A DNA stretch of 64,000 nt from Paenalicyclobacillus ferrooxydans (lineage in GTDB: Bacteria > Bacillota > Bacilli > Alicyclobacillales > Alicyclobacillaceae). Under the pieces are notes generated by a model. The model worked only from the letters and a program-made list of their open reading frames with translations. It had not been told where the DNA came from and ran no database searches. The stretch covers positions 1 to 64,000 of the forward strand of contig NZ_LJCO01000051.1 of the NCBI RefSeq assembly GCF_001399675.1, in the 5' to 3' direction. The translations under genes were made by a program, and so were the position numbers. Positions 17,070 to 24,261 of the stretch are shown here, piece after piece; within the stretch, counting starts at the first letter, position 1, and every line of letters starts with the position of its first letter.

Positions 17070-18473
17070 TCAGACCCGCGGAATCCACCCGCTTAAGACG
17101 GCCCCCCCGTCGGACGCGTTTTCCGCGGTGAGCTCGCCCCCATGGGAACGGAAGATGCGTCTGGAGATGGTCAGCCCAAGCCCCGTACCGCCGGTGCCTC
17201 GGTTTCTTGAGGTTTCGCCCCGGTACATGGGTTCGAAAACATGAGAAATATCGCCCGGGGCAAAACCTGGCCCTGTATCGCGGATGGTAAGAAAGAGTCT
17301 GTCTGCCTTGGCGTGCAGTTGGACTTTGATATCCCCGCCTTCCGGTGTATACCGCACGGCATTGTCTATCAAGTTGGTGACGGCGCGTTCGAGCAAGTGT
17401 GCATCTCCAGTGGTGAGACAGTCCGCAACGTGGCCGGCCGCACCGCTGCAGCGCCTACGGTCGTGGTCTGCCCCGTGGCCGTCGTGACCGCCGTCGCCAT
17501 CGTTCCCACTGTAGCTGGGAAGTTCCAGATGCACGTGAACGTTTTTGGACTCAGCTTGCGGCCGCAGACTATCGGCCGCCTTCGTGATGACCTCGCACAG
17601 GTTCACGTCTCCGCGTACAAGGGTCTGCTCCATGTATTCGAGTTTCGTAAAGGCAAACAAGTCTGATACAAGTCTGTCGAGGTGATCTGCCTTTTCTTTA
17701 CAGACGGCGGCATACTTGGCCACTTTCTCGGGAGAAGCGGCCACGCCTTGTTCCAAACCGTCCAGGTAGCCGCGCAGGGAAAAGAGTGGAGTACGCAGGT
17801 CGTGGGCGATGGCACCAATGAAGAAGCGACGTTCCTCCTCAAGCTTGGCCTGCTTCCGAAATGCCTCCCGAAGTCCCTCCGTCATGGTGTAAAAGGCTTT
17901 CCGGACCTGAGCAATTTCGACAGTGCGTGTCTGGGGAAGTTCAAAATCCAGATCGCCTTCGGCAATCTGCAGGGCCGCCTGGCTCATGGCTTCGAGTGGT
18001 CGAATGACGTTTCGCCGGCTTTGCCACCCGACGAAGGAGATGGCAAAGACGAGGGCGAGGAGTGCTGCGATGAACGCCATCGGATCGCCCGGGGGAGATG
18101 CGGATAATTGTACGGTCCCAAGCAGGCGGCCGTCCTGCACGACCATCACCTGCTGATCCCACATGCTGGGGTGGTTGGGAAAGTTCCCGGTCTCGAAAAT
18201 TACTTGATTCGCCGGCGAACGGATCACGGCTTCAAGGCCTGCTTGGGAGAGTTGTTTTGTCACGCGTTGTTGCCACACCGGATTGGTCCAGTCCGTCGAG
18301 GATTGAGTCATCATTCGCGTGATGCTGGTCAATTGGGTCTGTTCAGCTTGACTCTGGCGAGAAGCCCACGGCTGCCATGTATGTGTGTCAAGTACATGCA
18401 CAAACAAGTACACAAACCAGGGGAAGACAACGATGCCGAGAAAGCCGAGAGCCATGTACTTTCGAATCTTCAT
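17070..18473 (-). CDS. Membrane sensor histidine kinase of an OmpR-type pair
   Basis: A 467-residue sensor kinase. There is a membrane segment near residues 10-28, an extracytoplasmic domain of roughly 100 residues, a second membrane segment around MAFIAALLALVFAISFVGW, a HAMP linker, phospho-acceptor His224 (AIAHDLRTP), N-box NLIDNAVRYTPEG, and G-boxes DTGPGFAPGD and GTGGTGLGLTISRR. An unusual insert just before the N-box (about residues 318-340) is rich in Asp, Gly and His (SGNDGDGGHDGHGADHD), a possible metal-binding or repeat-derived loop. It overlaps the response regulator stop by one base (TAATG), so the two are translationally coupled. The signal is unknown. Confidence 0.92.
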   Translation of the reverse strand: MKIRKYMALGFLGIVVFPWFVYLFVHVLDTHTWQPWASRQSQAEQTQLTSITRMMTQSSTDWTNPVWQQRVTKQLSQAGLEAVIRSPANQVIFETGNFPNHPSMWDQQVMVVQDGRLLGTVQLSASPPGDPMAFIAALLALVFAISFVGWQSRRNVIRPLEAMSQAALQIAEGDLDFELPQTRTVEIAQVRKAFYTMTEGLREAFRKQAKLEEERRFFIGAIAHDLRTPLFSLRGYLDGLEQGVAASPEKVAKYAAVCKEKADHLDRLVSDLFAFTKLEYMEQTLVRGDVNLCEVITKAADSLRPQAESKNVHVHLELPSYSGNDGDGGHDGHGADHDRRRCSGAAGHVADCLTTGDAHLLERAVTNLIDNAVRYTPEGGDIKVQLHAKADRLFLTIRDTGPGFAPGDISHVFEPMYRGETSRNRGTGGTGLGLTISRRIFRSHGGELTAENASDGGAVLSGWIPRV

Positions 18474-19234
18474 TACACAGCCCCTCCGTGCTCAGTTCCC
18501 CGGTGCCCCGTCCCATCTGGCAAAGTCCCCCCGTGTCCCGTCCCATCTTGCACAGTTCCTTCGAATCGATATCCGACACCCCAGACGTTGGAGATGTACT
18601 CGGGGTGGTTTACGTCGCGTTCAATCTTGTCCCGGATCCGCGCGACGTGCACCCGAATGGTGTGTTTGTCTCCGACGCCCTCCCAGAAGTTGTTTAAGAG
18701 GTATTCATAGGTGAACACTTGGCGGGGCCGGCCAGCGAATAGACAAAGCAGTTCGTATTCTTTTGGCGTAAAGGAGACGATCTCTCCGCCAACGCGGACT
18801 TCGCGGGCAGCGAGATCGATGACGAGTCGACCGTAGTTGAGTACGGCGCTGCGTGCACTCGCCGAGGAACCAAAGCGGCGCAACACAGCCTTGACGCGTG
18901 CGACCACTTCAGCCGGGGATGCGGTCTTCACGATGTAATCGTCTGCGCCGAGGCCGAGGCCGCGGATTTTATCGATATCATCATCTCGTGCACTGAGAAA
19001 CAAGATGGGGACGTCACTCGTCTGTCGGATCTGTCGACACAATTCGAAGCCGTTCTGGCCCGGCATCATGATGTCGAGGATGATACAGTCAACGGCGGTA
19101 CTGCGCAGCACGTTCAGCGCCTCGCTTGCATTACACGCGGATTCGGCAGCGAATCCTTCATTCTCCAAAAAGTCGCGCATGAGGTCTACAATCGCTTGAT
19201 CATCATCTACGACAAGAACTGTTCTCGTCACCAT
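18473..19234 (-). CDS. OmpR/PhoB-type response regulator
   Basis: A 253-residue regulator with a receiver domain (acidic pocket DDD, phospho-acceptor Asp54 in ILDIMMPG, Lys in YIVKTAS) and a C-terminal winged helix (FTPKEYELLCLFAGRPRQVF ... VWGVGYRFEG). GAGGGG lies nine bases before ATG 19234; two in-frame GTGs slightly upstream are too close to it. After the normal wing end there is an extra tail of about 27 residues made of DGTGHGGT-like repeats, matching repeats in the DNA. It is partner of the overlapping kinase. The divergent SHOCT membrane gene is a plausible target. Confidence 0.92.
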   Translation of the reverse strand: MVTRTVLVVDDDQAIVDLMRDFLENEGFAAESACNASEALNVLRSTAVDCIILDIMMPGQNGFELCRQIRQTSDVPILFLSARDDDIDKIRGLGLGADDYIVKTASPAEVVARVKAVLRRFGSSASARSAVLNYGRLVIDLAAREVRVGGEIVSFTPKEYELLCLFAGRPRQVFTYEYLLNNFWEGVGDKHTIRVHVARIRDKIERDVNHPEYISNVWGVGYRFEGTVQDGTGHGGTLPDGTGHRGTEHGGAV

Positions 19235-19449
19235 CACCACGAACCCCTCGCCATTATCTATCCGTACTGTCGATATTGGTCAGTGTAGCACGATCCGTTG
19301 CCAGATTTATTGGCCTTCTGCGGTTGTGCTCAAACTGTGACGTGTTGTTGATCGTTTCTTGACGATTTCATCCTCTGGATTGAGACACGATGTCCTTATC
19401 CTTGTGAACGTGAAGTTCAAATCCACTTTCACCAGGGAGGAAGATATCC

Positions 19450-19713
19450 ATGGCATGGCACGCTGCACATCCGGGGTTCTGGTTTTTTCCATTTATTCCG
19501 CTCGTCTGGATTCTGTTTTTTGCACTCTGCTTTGTTGGGGTAAGACTTATCTTATTTCGCAAGTACGGTCGGCACCCTGGAGGACGATGTGGGGGTTACG
19601 ATAGGTCTTGGCAGGGCGGGGAAGAGCCGGAGGAGATTTTGAAACGTCGGTTTGCAAATGGTGAGCTGACGGAAGAAGAGTACAAGAAGGCGAAGGATGT
19701 GCTGAAGCAGTAG
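19450..19713 (+). CDS. Small SHOCT-domain membrane protein
   Basis: An 87-residue protein with one or two hydrophobic segments (FWFFPFIPLVWILFFALCFVG), a short basic Gly-rich linker, and a C-terminal SHOCT motif (PEEILKRRFANGELTEEEYKKAKDVL). AGGGAGGAAG lies upstream of the ATG. It is divergent from the two-component system, an arrangement common for small membrane proteins controlled by or feeding signals to the adjacent pair. Its molecular function is not known. The terminator at 19758 ends its transcript. Confidence 0.85.
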   Translation: MAWHAAHPGFWFFPFIPLVWILFFALCFVGVRLILFRKYGRHPGGRCGGYDRSWQGGEEPEEILKRRFANGELTEEEYKKAKDVLKQ

Positions 19714-19757
19714 GAGTTGTCATGCATCGTACAGATGCATGCCTGTCATTGCAAGGG

Positions 19758-19790
19758 AGCGTGCCAACCCGCGGATTGGCACGCTGTTTT
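19758..19790 (+). terminator. Terminator after the SHOCT protein
   Basis: AGCGTGCCAA (19758-19767) pairs with TTGGCACGCT (19776-19785), followed by GTTTTC. The stem is identical to that at 16937. Confidence 0.7.
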
Positions 19791-19842
19791 CATTCAGCGA
19801 CCATCACTTCGCTGATGTGCAGATAGAAGAAAGGGCGTTACA

Positions 19843-21054
19843 TTACACCGATTCCGTCGTTTGGGCTGCGGTTACTCTTCTTTTGCTCGTTAAAACTGTA
19901 TAGGAACCGATAGCAAGCAAGCTCGCCGTCAAAAGGATGATACCGAGCGGCAGCGCGGAGTATTCACCTGCAATGCCCACCAGTGGCGAGCTGACACACC
20001 CTAATAAAAACGGGATCACGCCAAGCAAAGCAGAGGCACTGCCCGCGATGTGCCCTTGGGATTCCATGGCTAAGGTGAACGCAACCGGACCAATGGTTCC
20101 CATGGAGGCCACATAACAAACGAGTGGAATGACAAGAGCAAACAGTGGTCCATGCGTTAGAACCACAACAAGCGCGACGATCGTTGCGATGAACGACAAA
20201 CCCAACCCGAAATGGAGGATCCGATGCTCTGGGATCCGTCCTGCTAGTTTGCGGACAACTTGTGAGGCTGTGATTAACACGATTCCGTTTAGTGCAAAAA
20301 GCATAGAAAACACTTGCGGAGAAACTCCGTAAATTTTTTGGTACACAAACGGTGTCCCCGCGACATAAGCGAAGACACCCCCAAGCATAAAGCCTTGTGC
20401 TAACACGTAACCCATAAATACTCGATTTCCGAGGAGCGTCTTAAAGTTGCCGAACATCTCGCCAAAATTGCTGCGGATCCGTTTCTCTACCGGTAAACTT
20501 TCTTTCAGTCTCCAGATGGTTGTTATGGACAGGATGAATCCGAGTGTCCCGAGCAAATAGAACACGCCTTCCCATTTGGTGAACGAAATGACCGCACTCC
20601 CTGCAAGGGGGGCAAGCAAAGGTGCGACGCTGCTCATGACGCTGATCAAAGCGAAGAACTTGGTGAGTTCCGTACCGCTGTAAGTGTCACGAGCGATCGC
20701 ACTGGAAACCGTTCCTGCTGACACCGCAAACCCTTGCACAAAACGAAGGGCGATAAAAATTCCGATATTCGGAGCAACAGCACAGCCAAGCGAGGCAAGA
20801 CAGTAAATCATCATGGCGATGATGAGTGGTTTTCGTCTGCCGTGGACATCACTTAATGCACCCATGGTGATTTGTCCAAGCGCTAACCCCAATAGACAAG
20901 CCGTCAAACTGACCTGGATGGTCGAAGCACTCGTTCCAAAGAACGTCATCATTTGCGGAAACGACGGCAGATACATATCAAAGGTAAACGGTCCTAAGCC
21001 AGAGAACATGGCTAACATGAATGCGAATCTAAGGTGATGTTTGTTCGATGTCAT
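19843..21054 (-). CDS. Bcr/CflA-type MFS drug exporter
   Basis: A 403-residue, 12-segment major facilitator of the DHA1 Bcr/CflA group, proton-driven exporters of drugs or small metabolites. It shows FTFDMYLPSFPQM in helix 1, GQITMGALSDVHGRRKPLI (motif A) between helices 2 and 3, and RFVQGFAVSAGTVSSAIARD in helices 4-5. GGGAG lies upstream of the ATG. It is divergent from the TOMM precursor gene with about 315 bp between starts. That invites a role in export or self-immunity for that peptide, but such exporters normally carry small molecules, so this is conjecture. Confidence 0.88.
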   Translation of the reverse strand: MTSNKHHLRFAFMLAMFSGLGPFTFDMYLPSFPQMMTFFGTSASTIQVSLTACLLGLALGQITMGALSDVHGRRKPLIIAMMIYCLASLGCAVAPNIGIFIALRFVQGFAVSAGTVSSAIARDTYSGTELTKFFALISVMSSVAPLLAPLAGSAVISFTKWEGVFYLLGTLGFILSITTIWRLKESLPVEKRIRSNFGEMFGNFKTLLGNRVFMGYVLAQGFMLGGVFAYVAGTPFVYQKIYGVSPQVFSMLFALNGIVLITASQVVRKLAGRIPEHRILHFGLGLSFIATIVALVVVLTHGPLFALVIPLVCYVASMGTIGPVAFTLAMESQGHIAGSASALLGVIPFLLGCVSSPLVGIAGEYSALPLGIILLTASLLAIGSYTVLTSKRRVTAAQTTESV

Positions 21055-21096
21055 TCTGAACTCCCATTCTGAATGATTTCAATAAGCCAACAAGCC

Positions 21097-21124
21097 AACA
21101 GATGTTAACTATAAACCATCTGTT
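21097..21124. promoter_or_regulatory. Eight-bp inverted repeat between MFS gene and TOMM locus
   Basis: AACAGATG (21097-21104) and CATCTGTT (21117-21124) flank a 12-base AT-rich spacer about 43 bp upstream of the exporter start. It could be an operator or, read on the plus strand, a weak terminator with a short T-run. Confidence 0.4.
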
Positions 21125-21283
21125 TTTCCTGATCTATAAGAGAATTAATCCCATTCCATGCCTCATTTGTTGCCCCACGTCTCTTACAAATGGGTATTTG
21201 ATACAAGATATAGGCCTTTACGAGCGTGAAGCCTGTTTCATAAGTCTATAGCAACCCGCGGCGACGGCGACGGAGGAGTGCTG

Positions 21284-21325
21284 TGCCCAGAAATCTAGTT
21301 TGATCTGGGCATGTGCTGAAACTAG
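21284..21325 (+). promoter_or_regulatory. Possible H-type pseudoknot in the precursor leader
   Basis: TGCCCAGA (21284-21291) pairs with TCTGGGCA (21304-21311). Within the loop, CTAGTTT (21295-21301) pairs with AAACTAG (21319-21325) beyond the stem. The two helices interlock with connectors of 3, 2 and 7 bases, geometry that fits a classic pseudoknot, about 45 bases before the precursor start. It matches no riboswitch class I recognise. Confidence 0.45.
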
Positions 21326-21369
21326 GTTCGCGGTGTGTACATGTTTCCTTCTGAATGGAGGTGGGGCGA

Positions 21370-21582
21370 GTGAACGACTTCAAGAAAGACATTCAGAACC
21401 TCGATCTGGGCGACTTACACGCAGAAAAGTTGAAACCAACGGACAAGACGGGTAAATATGACACCGTGCTTGTTCAGTGCGGCGGCTGTGCTCGGTGCTA
21501 CCGCTGCGGTGGATGCTATCGCTGTGGTGGTTGCGGCGGGTGCTTTGGTTGCTTTGGGTGCTTTGGCTGTTTCTTCTGGTAA
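21370..21582 (+). CDS. TOMM precursor peptide, heterocycloanthracin/sonorensin-like
   Basis: A 70-residue precursor. GTG 21370 is chosen because GGAGGTGGGG (21357-21366) sits eight bases upstream; the in-frame ATG at 21355 overlaps that site. The leader (NDFKKDIQNLDLGDLHAEKL) is amphipathic and charged and resembles Bacillus heterocycloanthracin leaders. The core has 11 cysteines at strict three-residue spacing: CGG, CAR, CYR, CGG, CYR, CGG, CGG, CFG, CFG, CFG, then C-FFW. It contains no Ser or Thr, so only thiazoles would form. Enzymes of the class convert Cys to thiazoline and then thiazole. A hairpin terminator follows at 21628, ahead of the modification genes. Antibacterial activity is likely by analogy but unproven. 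Confidence 0.88.
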   Translation: MNDFKKDIQNLDLGDLHAEKLKPTDKTGKYDTVLVQCGGCARCYRCGGCYRCGGCGGCFGCFGCFGCFFW

Positions 21583-21627
21583 GACATGGACACTGTAATT
21601 TGCAAAAAGGGAGCATCACTCGGAGGT

Positions 21628-21664
21628 CCTCGCTGCCCATAACCCGCGGCGGGGATTTCTCTTT
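21628..21664 (+). terminator. Leaky terminator between precursor and maturation genes
   Basis: CCTCGCTGC (21628-21636) pairs with GCGGCGGGG (21646-21654), with two G-U pairs, followed by ATTTCTCTTT. Partial termination here would give more precursor mRNA than enzyme mRNA. Confidence 0.55.
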
Positions 21665-21676
21665 GTCAGCACCAAC

Positions 21677-21767
21677 CCGGATGACCAAACCGGATGACCG
21701 AACCGGATGACCGAACCGGATGACCGAACCGGATGACCGAACCGGATGACCGAACCGGATGACCGAA
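21677..21767. repeat. 13-bp tandem repeat, seven copies
   Basis: CCGGATGACCGAA is repeated seven times (first copy with one mismatch) in the 327-base gap between precursor and maturation gene. The rest of the gap has no recognisable feature apart from the terminator. Confidence 0.95.
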
Positions 21768-21909
21768 CCAGCACCGAATCGGATCGCCGTCGATATGATA
21801 CTAGGAATTGATCTGTGCTTCGGACTATTGCGATGACTCGTCGGGTGTGAGAGAGCGGTCGCCGAGAGCCCCGTGGATCCGAAGTCCGTTTTGCTGAAGG
21901 AGGGTCCGC

Positions 21910-24261
21910 ATGAACGGTGTCCAGCCTTGGATGAAACTGAAAGTCAATGCAGACACGTTTTTTCTCCCAGACCAGGATGGGGCAGTCTACTTTCGAAATA
22001 ATGCAGGTTCATTTCGCATGAACGGCACGGCGATCCTATCCTGGCTTGAAAAGTTACTGCCCGTGCTGAATGGAACAGAGTCGCTCTTGAGTTTGACAGA
22101 CGGGTTGCCACGGCCGTATCAGGAGCGGATCTACGACATTGCTGGCATCCTCTATGAAAACGGATTTGTTCGTGATGTCAGCCACGATAAGCCCCATCAA
22201 CTTGCTGACGAGGTCCTTGAGTACTATGCACCCCAAATTGAGTTTGTCGATAATCTGGTGGGTTCTGGCGCGTATCGCTTTCAAAACTTCCGGAACGCGA
22301 AGATTTTGGTCATCGGATCCGGTGAAACACTGCCTTCACTCGTCAGTGCGCTGCTTGAGTCGGGACTCAAGACGGTCAACCTGGTGGTTGCAAACGACGC
22401 CCCGAACGCTCCCAATGCCACCAATGCCACCAATGCCACCAATGCTCCCATTTCCGGGACCCCCATTGATGACTCACGTCTGAAGGAAATCATCGCCTTC
22501 TACCAAAGCCAAGATGCAGAGGCAGAGGTGAACGACCTGTCAGATGCGATGAAGTACAGAGGAACGCCTGCCCTGCAGACAAATGCCTCCGACCGTAGAA
22601 ACAATGAAGGAGCCTCTGAAGAAGCCTCTGAAGATAACGCTGAAGACAACGCTGAAGACAACGCTGAAGACAACGCTGAAGACAACGCTGAAGACAACGC
22701 TGCTGTGCAGAACCGCGATCCTTTGCGAGACATTGTGTGCCAAATGGACGCGGTCATCTACTTCGCTGAACGGGGAGATGTAGAGATTCTGCATCGGCTC
22801 GAATCCCTCTGCCGAGAACTGCAAAGAGGTTTCTTGCCCGCCATTTGTGTGAACGGAGTCGGGATAGTCGGGCCAATGGTTCCGAATGGCGTGAACGGAG
22901 AGATCCAGACGCCACCCGCTTGGGATGCCTGGGACGCAGCTTTTCGACGGATTCACCAGCCGGTGTTCGAAAGTCGCCTTGAAGTGAGCACGTTTACTGG
23001 CACGGCAACAGCGGTGCTTGCGAATGTCGCTGTGTTTGAGCTTTTCAAGAGCATCACAGGCGTGAGTGATGAAGAGGCATATCAACGTTTCTATATGCTG
23101 AACCCAGAGACGCTAGAAGGAACCTGGCACGAATTTATCCCAGCGCCATCGTTGCAAACGATGGATCATGCGGCGTCGGTCACGCCTATTCAAGACCTTG
23201 AAGCGTTGCTGCTGCCAGAGGCTGGCGGAGATGACGGCGGCGATCTGCTCGCCTACTTCGCGCAGATCACAGATGCAACTTCGGGTATCTTCCACGTCTG
23301 GGAAGAAGGAGCCCTTTCGCAACTGCCGCTCTCGCAATGCTGTGTTCAAGCGGTCGATCCGCTCTCGAAGGGTCCCGCATTTCTACTCGACGAGATGGTC
23401 GGTGTAGGCCTGACGCATGAGGATGCTCGGCGCGAGGCGGGCCTCGTCGGCATCGAGGCCTATATCGAGGCTTATGTGGAGCGGATCGTCGGGGTTAGAA
23501 AGAGGATCAAAAACGAGTCCGCCGTCGGTGTTGGAGCGGGAGCGACACTTGCAGAGGCGGTGGGACGCGCGATGGTTTGGACTCTGGCCGCCAAACTGCA
23601 ACAGACGTTGCAGACCGGGGCGTTGGATGTACAACCGATTGAACTTGGTGCGGTCAAGGACGAGAAGGCCCAGTTTTATTTGACAGCGCTTCGGGATGCA
23701 GGGGTCGAGCCTGTGATTGCACGGAGCGAAGACGCCTTTGGCTTTCCTGTGGCATGGGTTGGTCTCGGGGAAACAGGCCCAAGTCGAACTGGGGTGGATA
23801 GGATCGAGCTGGACCAAACCGGGCTGGACCAAACGGGGCTGGACCAGACCGACTTGAATAGAACTGGGGTGGTCCAAACTGGCGTGGTCCAAACCGGCCA
23901 GCATAGGACGGATGGTCGATTCGTTGGGAGCGTCGGACTGAACTTCAAAATGTCGCTGCAGCGCGCATTAGAGCAGGCACTGTATTTGGTGAGCAATCCG
24001 AAGGTCGACTGCCCGCGGGGACTTGCGGTCGGGACGGTGTCTGCCACTGCCGTTAACGTTGTGGCGAACGAGATGTCGACCCCGCCCATCGACATCGAGC
24101 CGTGGACCGGCTTTGACGGCAAACAGGTGCTCGAGGCGCTTGCATCATTGACTGCGACAGGGCACAACGTCGAAGTGTTTGACCTAAACTTGGAACCCTT
24201 TTTGACAGACGTTTTGGCGGGCGTCGTCGGCGTCTCCATCCGAGAGGGGGGCTCAGCGTGA
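21910..24261 (+). CDS. Thiazole-containing bacteriocin maturation protein (TIGR03693-like)
   Basis: A 783-residue protein fitting the maturation component found with heterocycloanthracin-type precursors, related to ThiF/E1-like partners that recognise leader peptides and help the YcaO enzyme. Visible parts are an N-terminal winged-helix-like region (MKLKVNADTFFLPDQDGAVYFRNN), a Rossmann-like start NAKILVIGSGETLPSLVSALLESGLKTV, and VNGVGIVGPMV. Three low-complexity insertions come from DNA repeats: Asn-Ala-Thr near 160, Glu-Asp-Asn-Ala (22630-22701, six 12-bp units), and LDQTG/VVQTG pentads (about 23803-23898). AAGGAGGG supports the ATG. It overlaps the next gene by four bases (GTGA), so they are coupled. 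Confidence 0.82.
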   Translation: MNGVQPWMKLKVNADTFFLPDQDGAVYFRNNAGSFRMNGTAILSWLEKLLPVLNGTESLLSLTDGLPRPYQERIYDIAGILYENGFVRDVSHDKPHQLADEVLEYYAPQIEFVDNLVGSGAYRFQNFRNAKILVIGSGETLPSLVSALLESGLKTVNLVVANDAPNAPNATNATNATNAPISGTPIDDSRLKEIIAFYQSQDAEAEVNDLSDAMKYRGTPALQTNASDRRNNEGASEEASEDNAEDNAEDNAEDNAEDNAEDNAAVQNRDPLRDIVCQMDAVIYFAERGDVEILHRLESLCRELQRGFLPAICVNGVGIVGPMVPNGVNGEIQTPPAWDAWDAAFRRIHQPVFESRLEVSTFTGTATAVLANVAVFELFKSITGVSDEEAYQRFYMLNPETLEGTWHEFIPAPSLQTMDHAASVTPIQDLEALLLPEAGGDDGGDLLAYFAQITDATSGIFHVWEEGALSQLPLSQCCVQAVDPLSKGPAFLLDEMVGVGLTHEDARREAGLVGIEAYIEAYVERIVGVRKRIKNESAVGVGAGATLAEAVGRAMVWTLAAKLQQTLQTGALDVQPIELGAVKDEKAQFYLTALRDAGVEPVIARSEDAFGFPVAWVGLGETGPSRTGVDRIELDQTGLDQTGLDQTDLNRTGVVQTGVVQTGQHRTDGRFVGSVGLNFKMSLQRALEQALYLVSNPKVDCPRGLAVGTVSATAVNVVANEMSTPPIDIEPWTGFDGKQVLEALASLTATGHNVEVFDLNLEPFLTDVLAGVVGVSIREGGSA

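Noticed and set aside
22540..23085. Minus-strand frame with VVFSVVFSVVFS repeats resembling a membrane protein.
   Set aside because: It is the complement of the EDNA repeat in the maturation gene, which is supported by family, start site and gene order.
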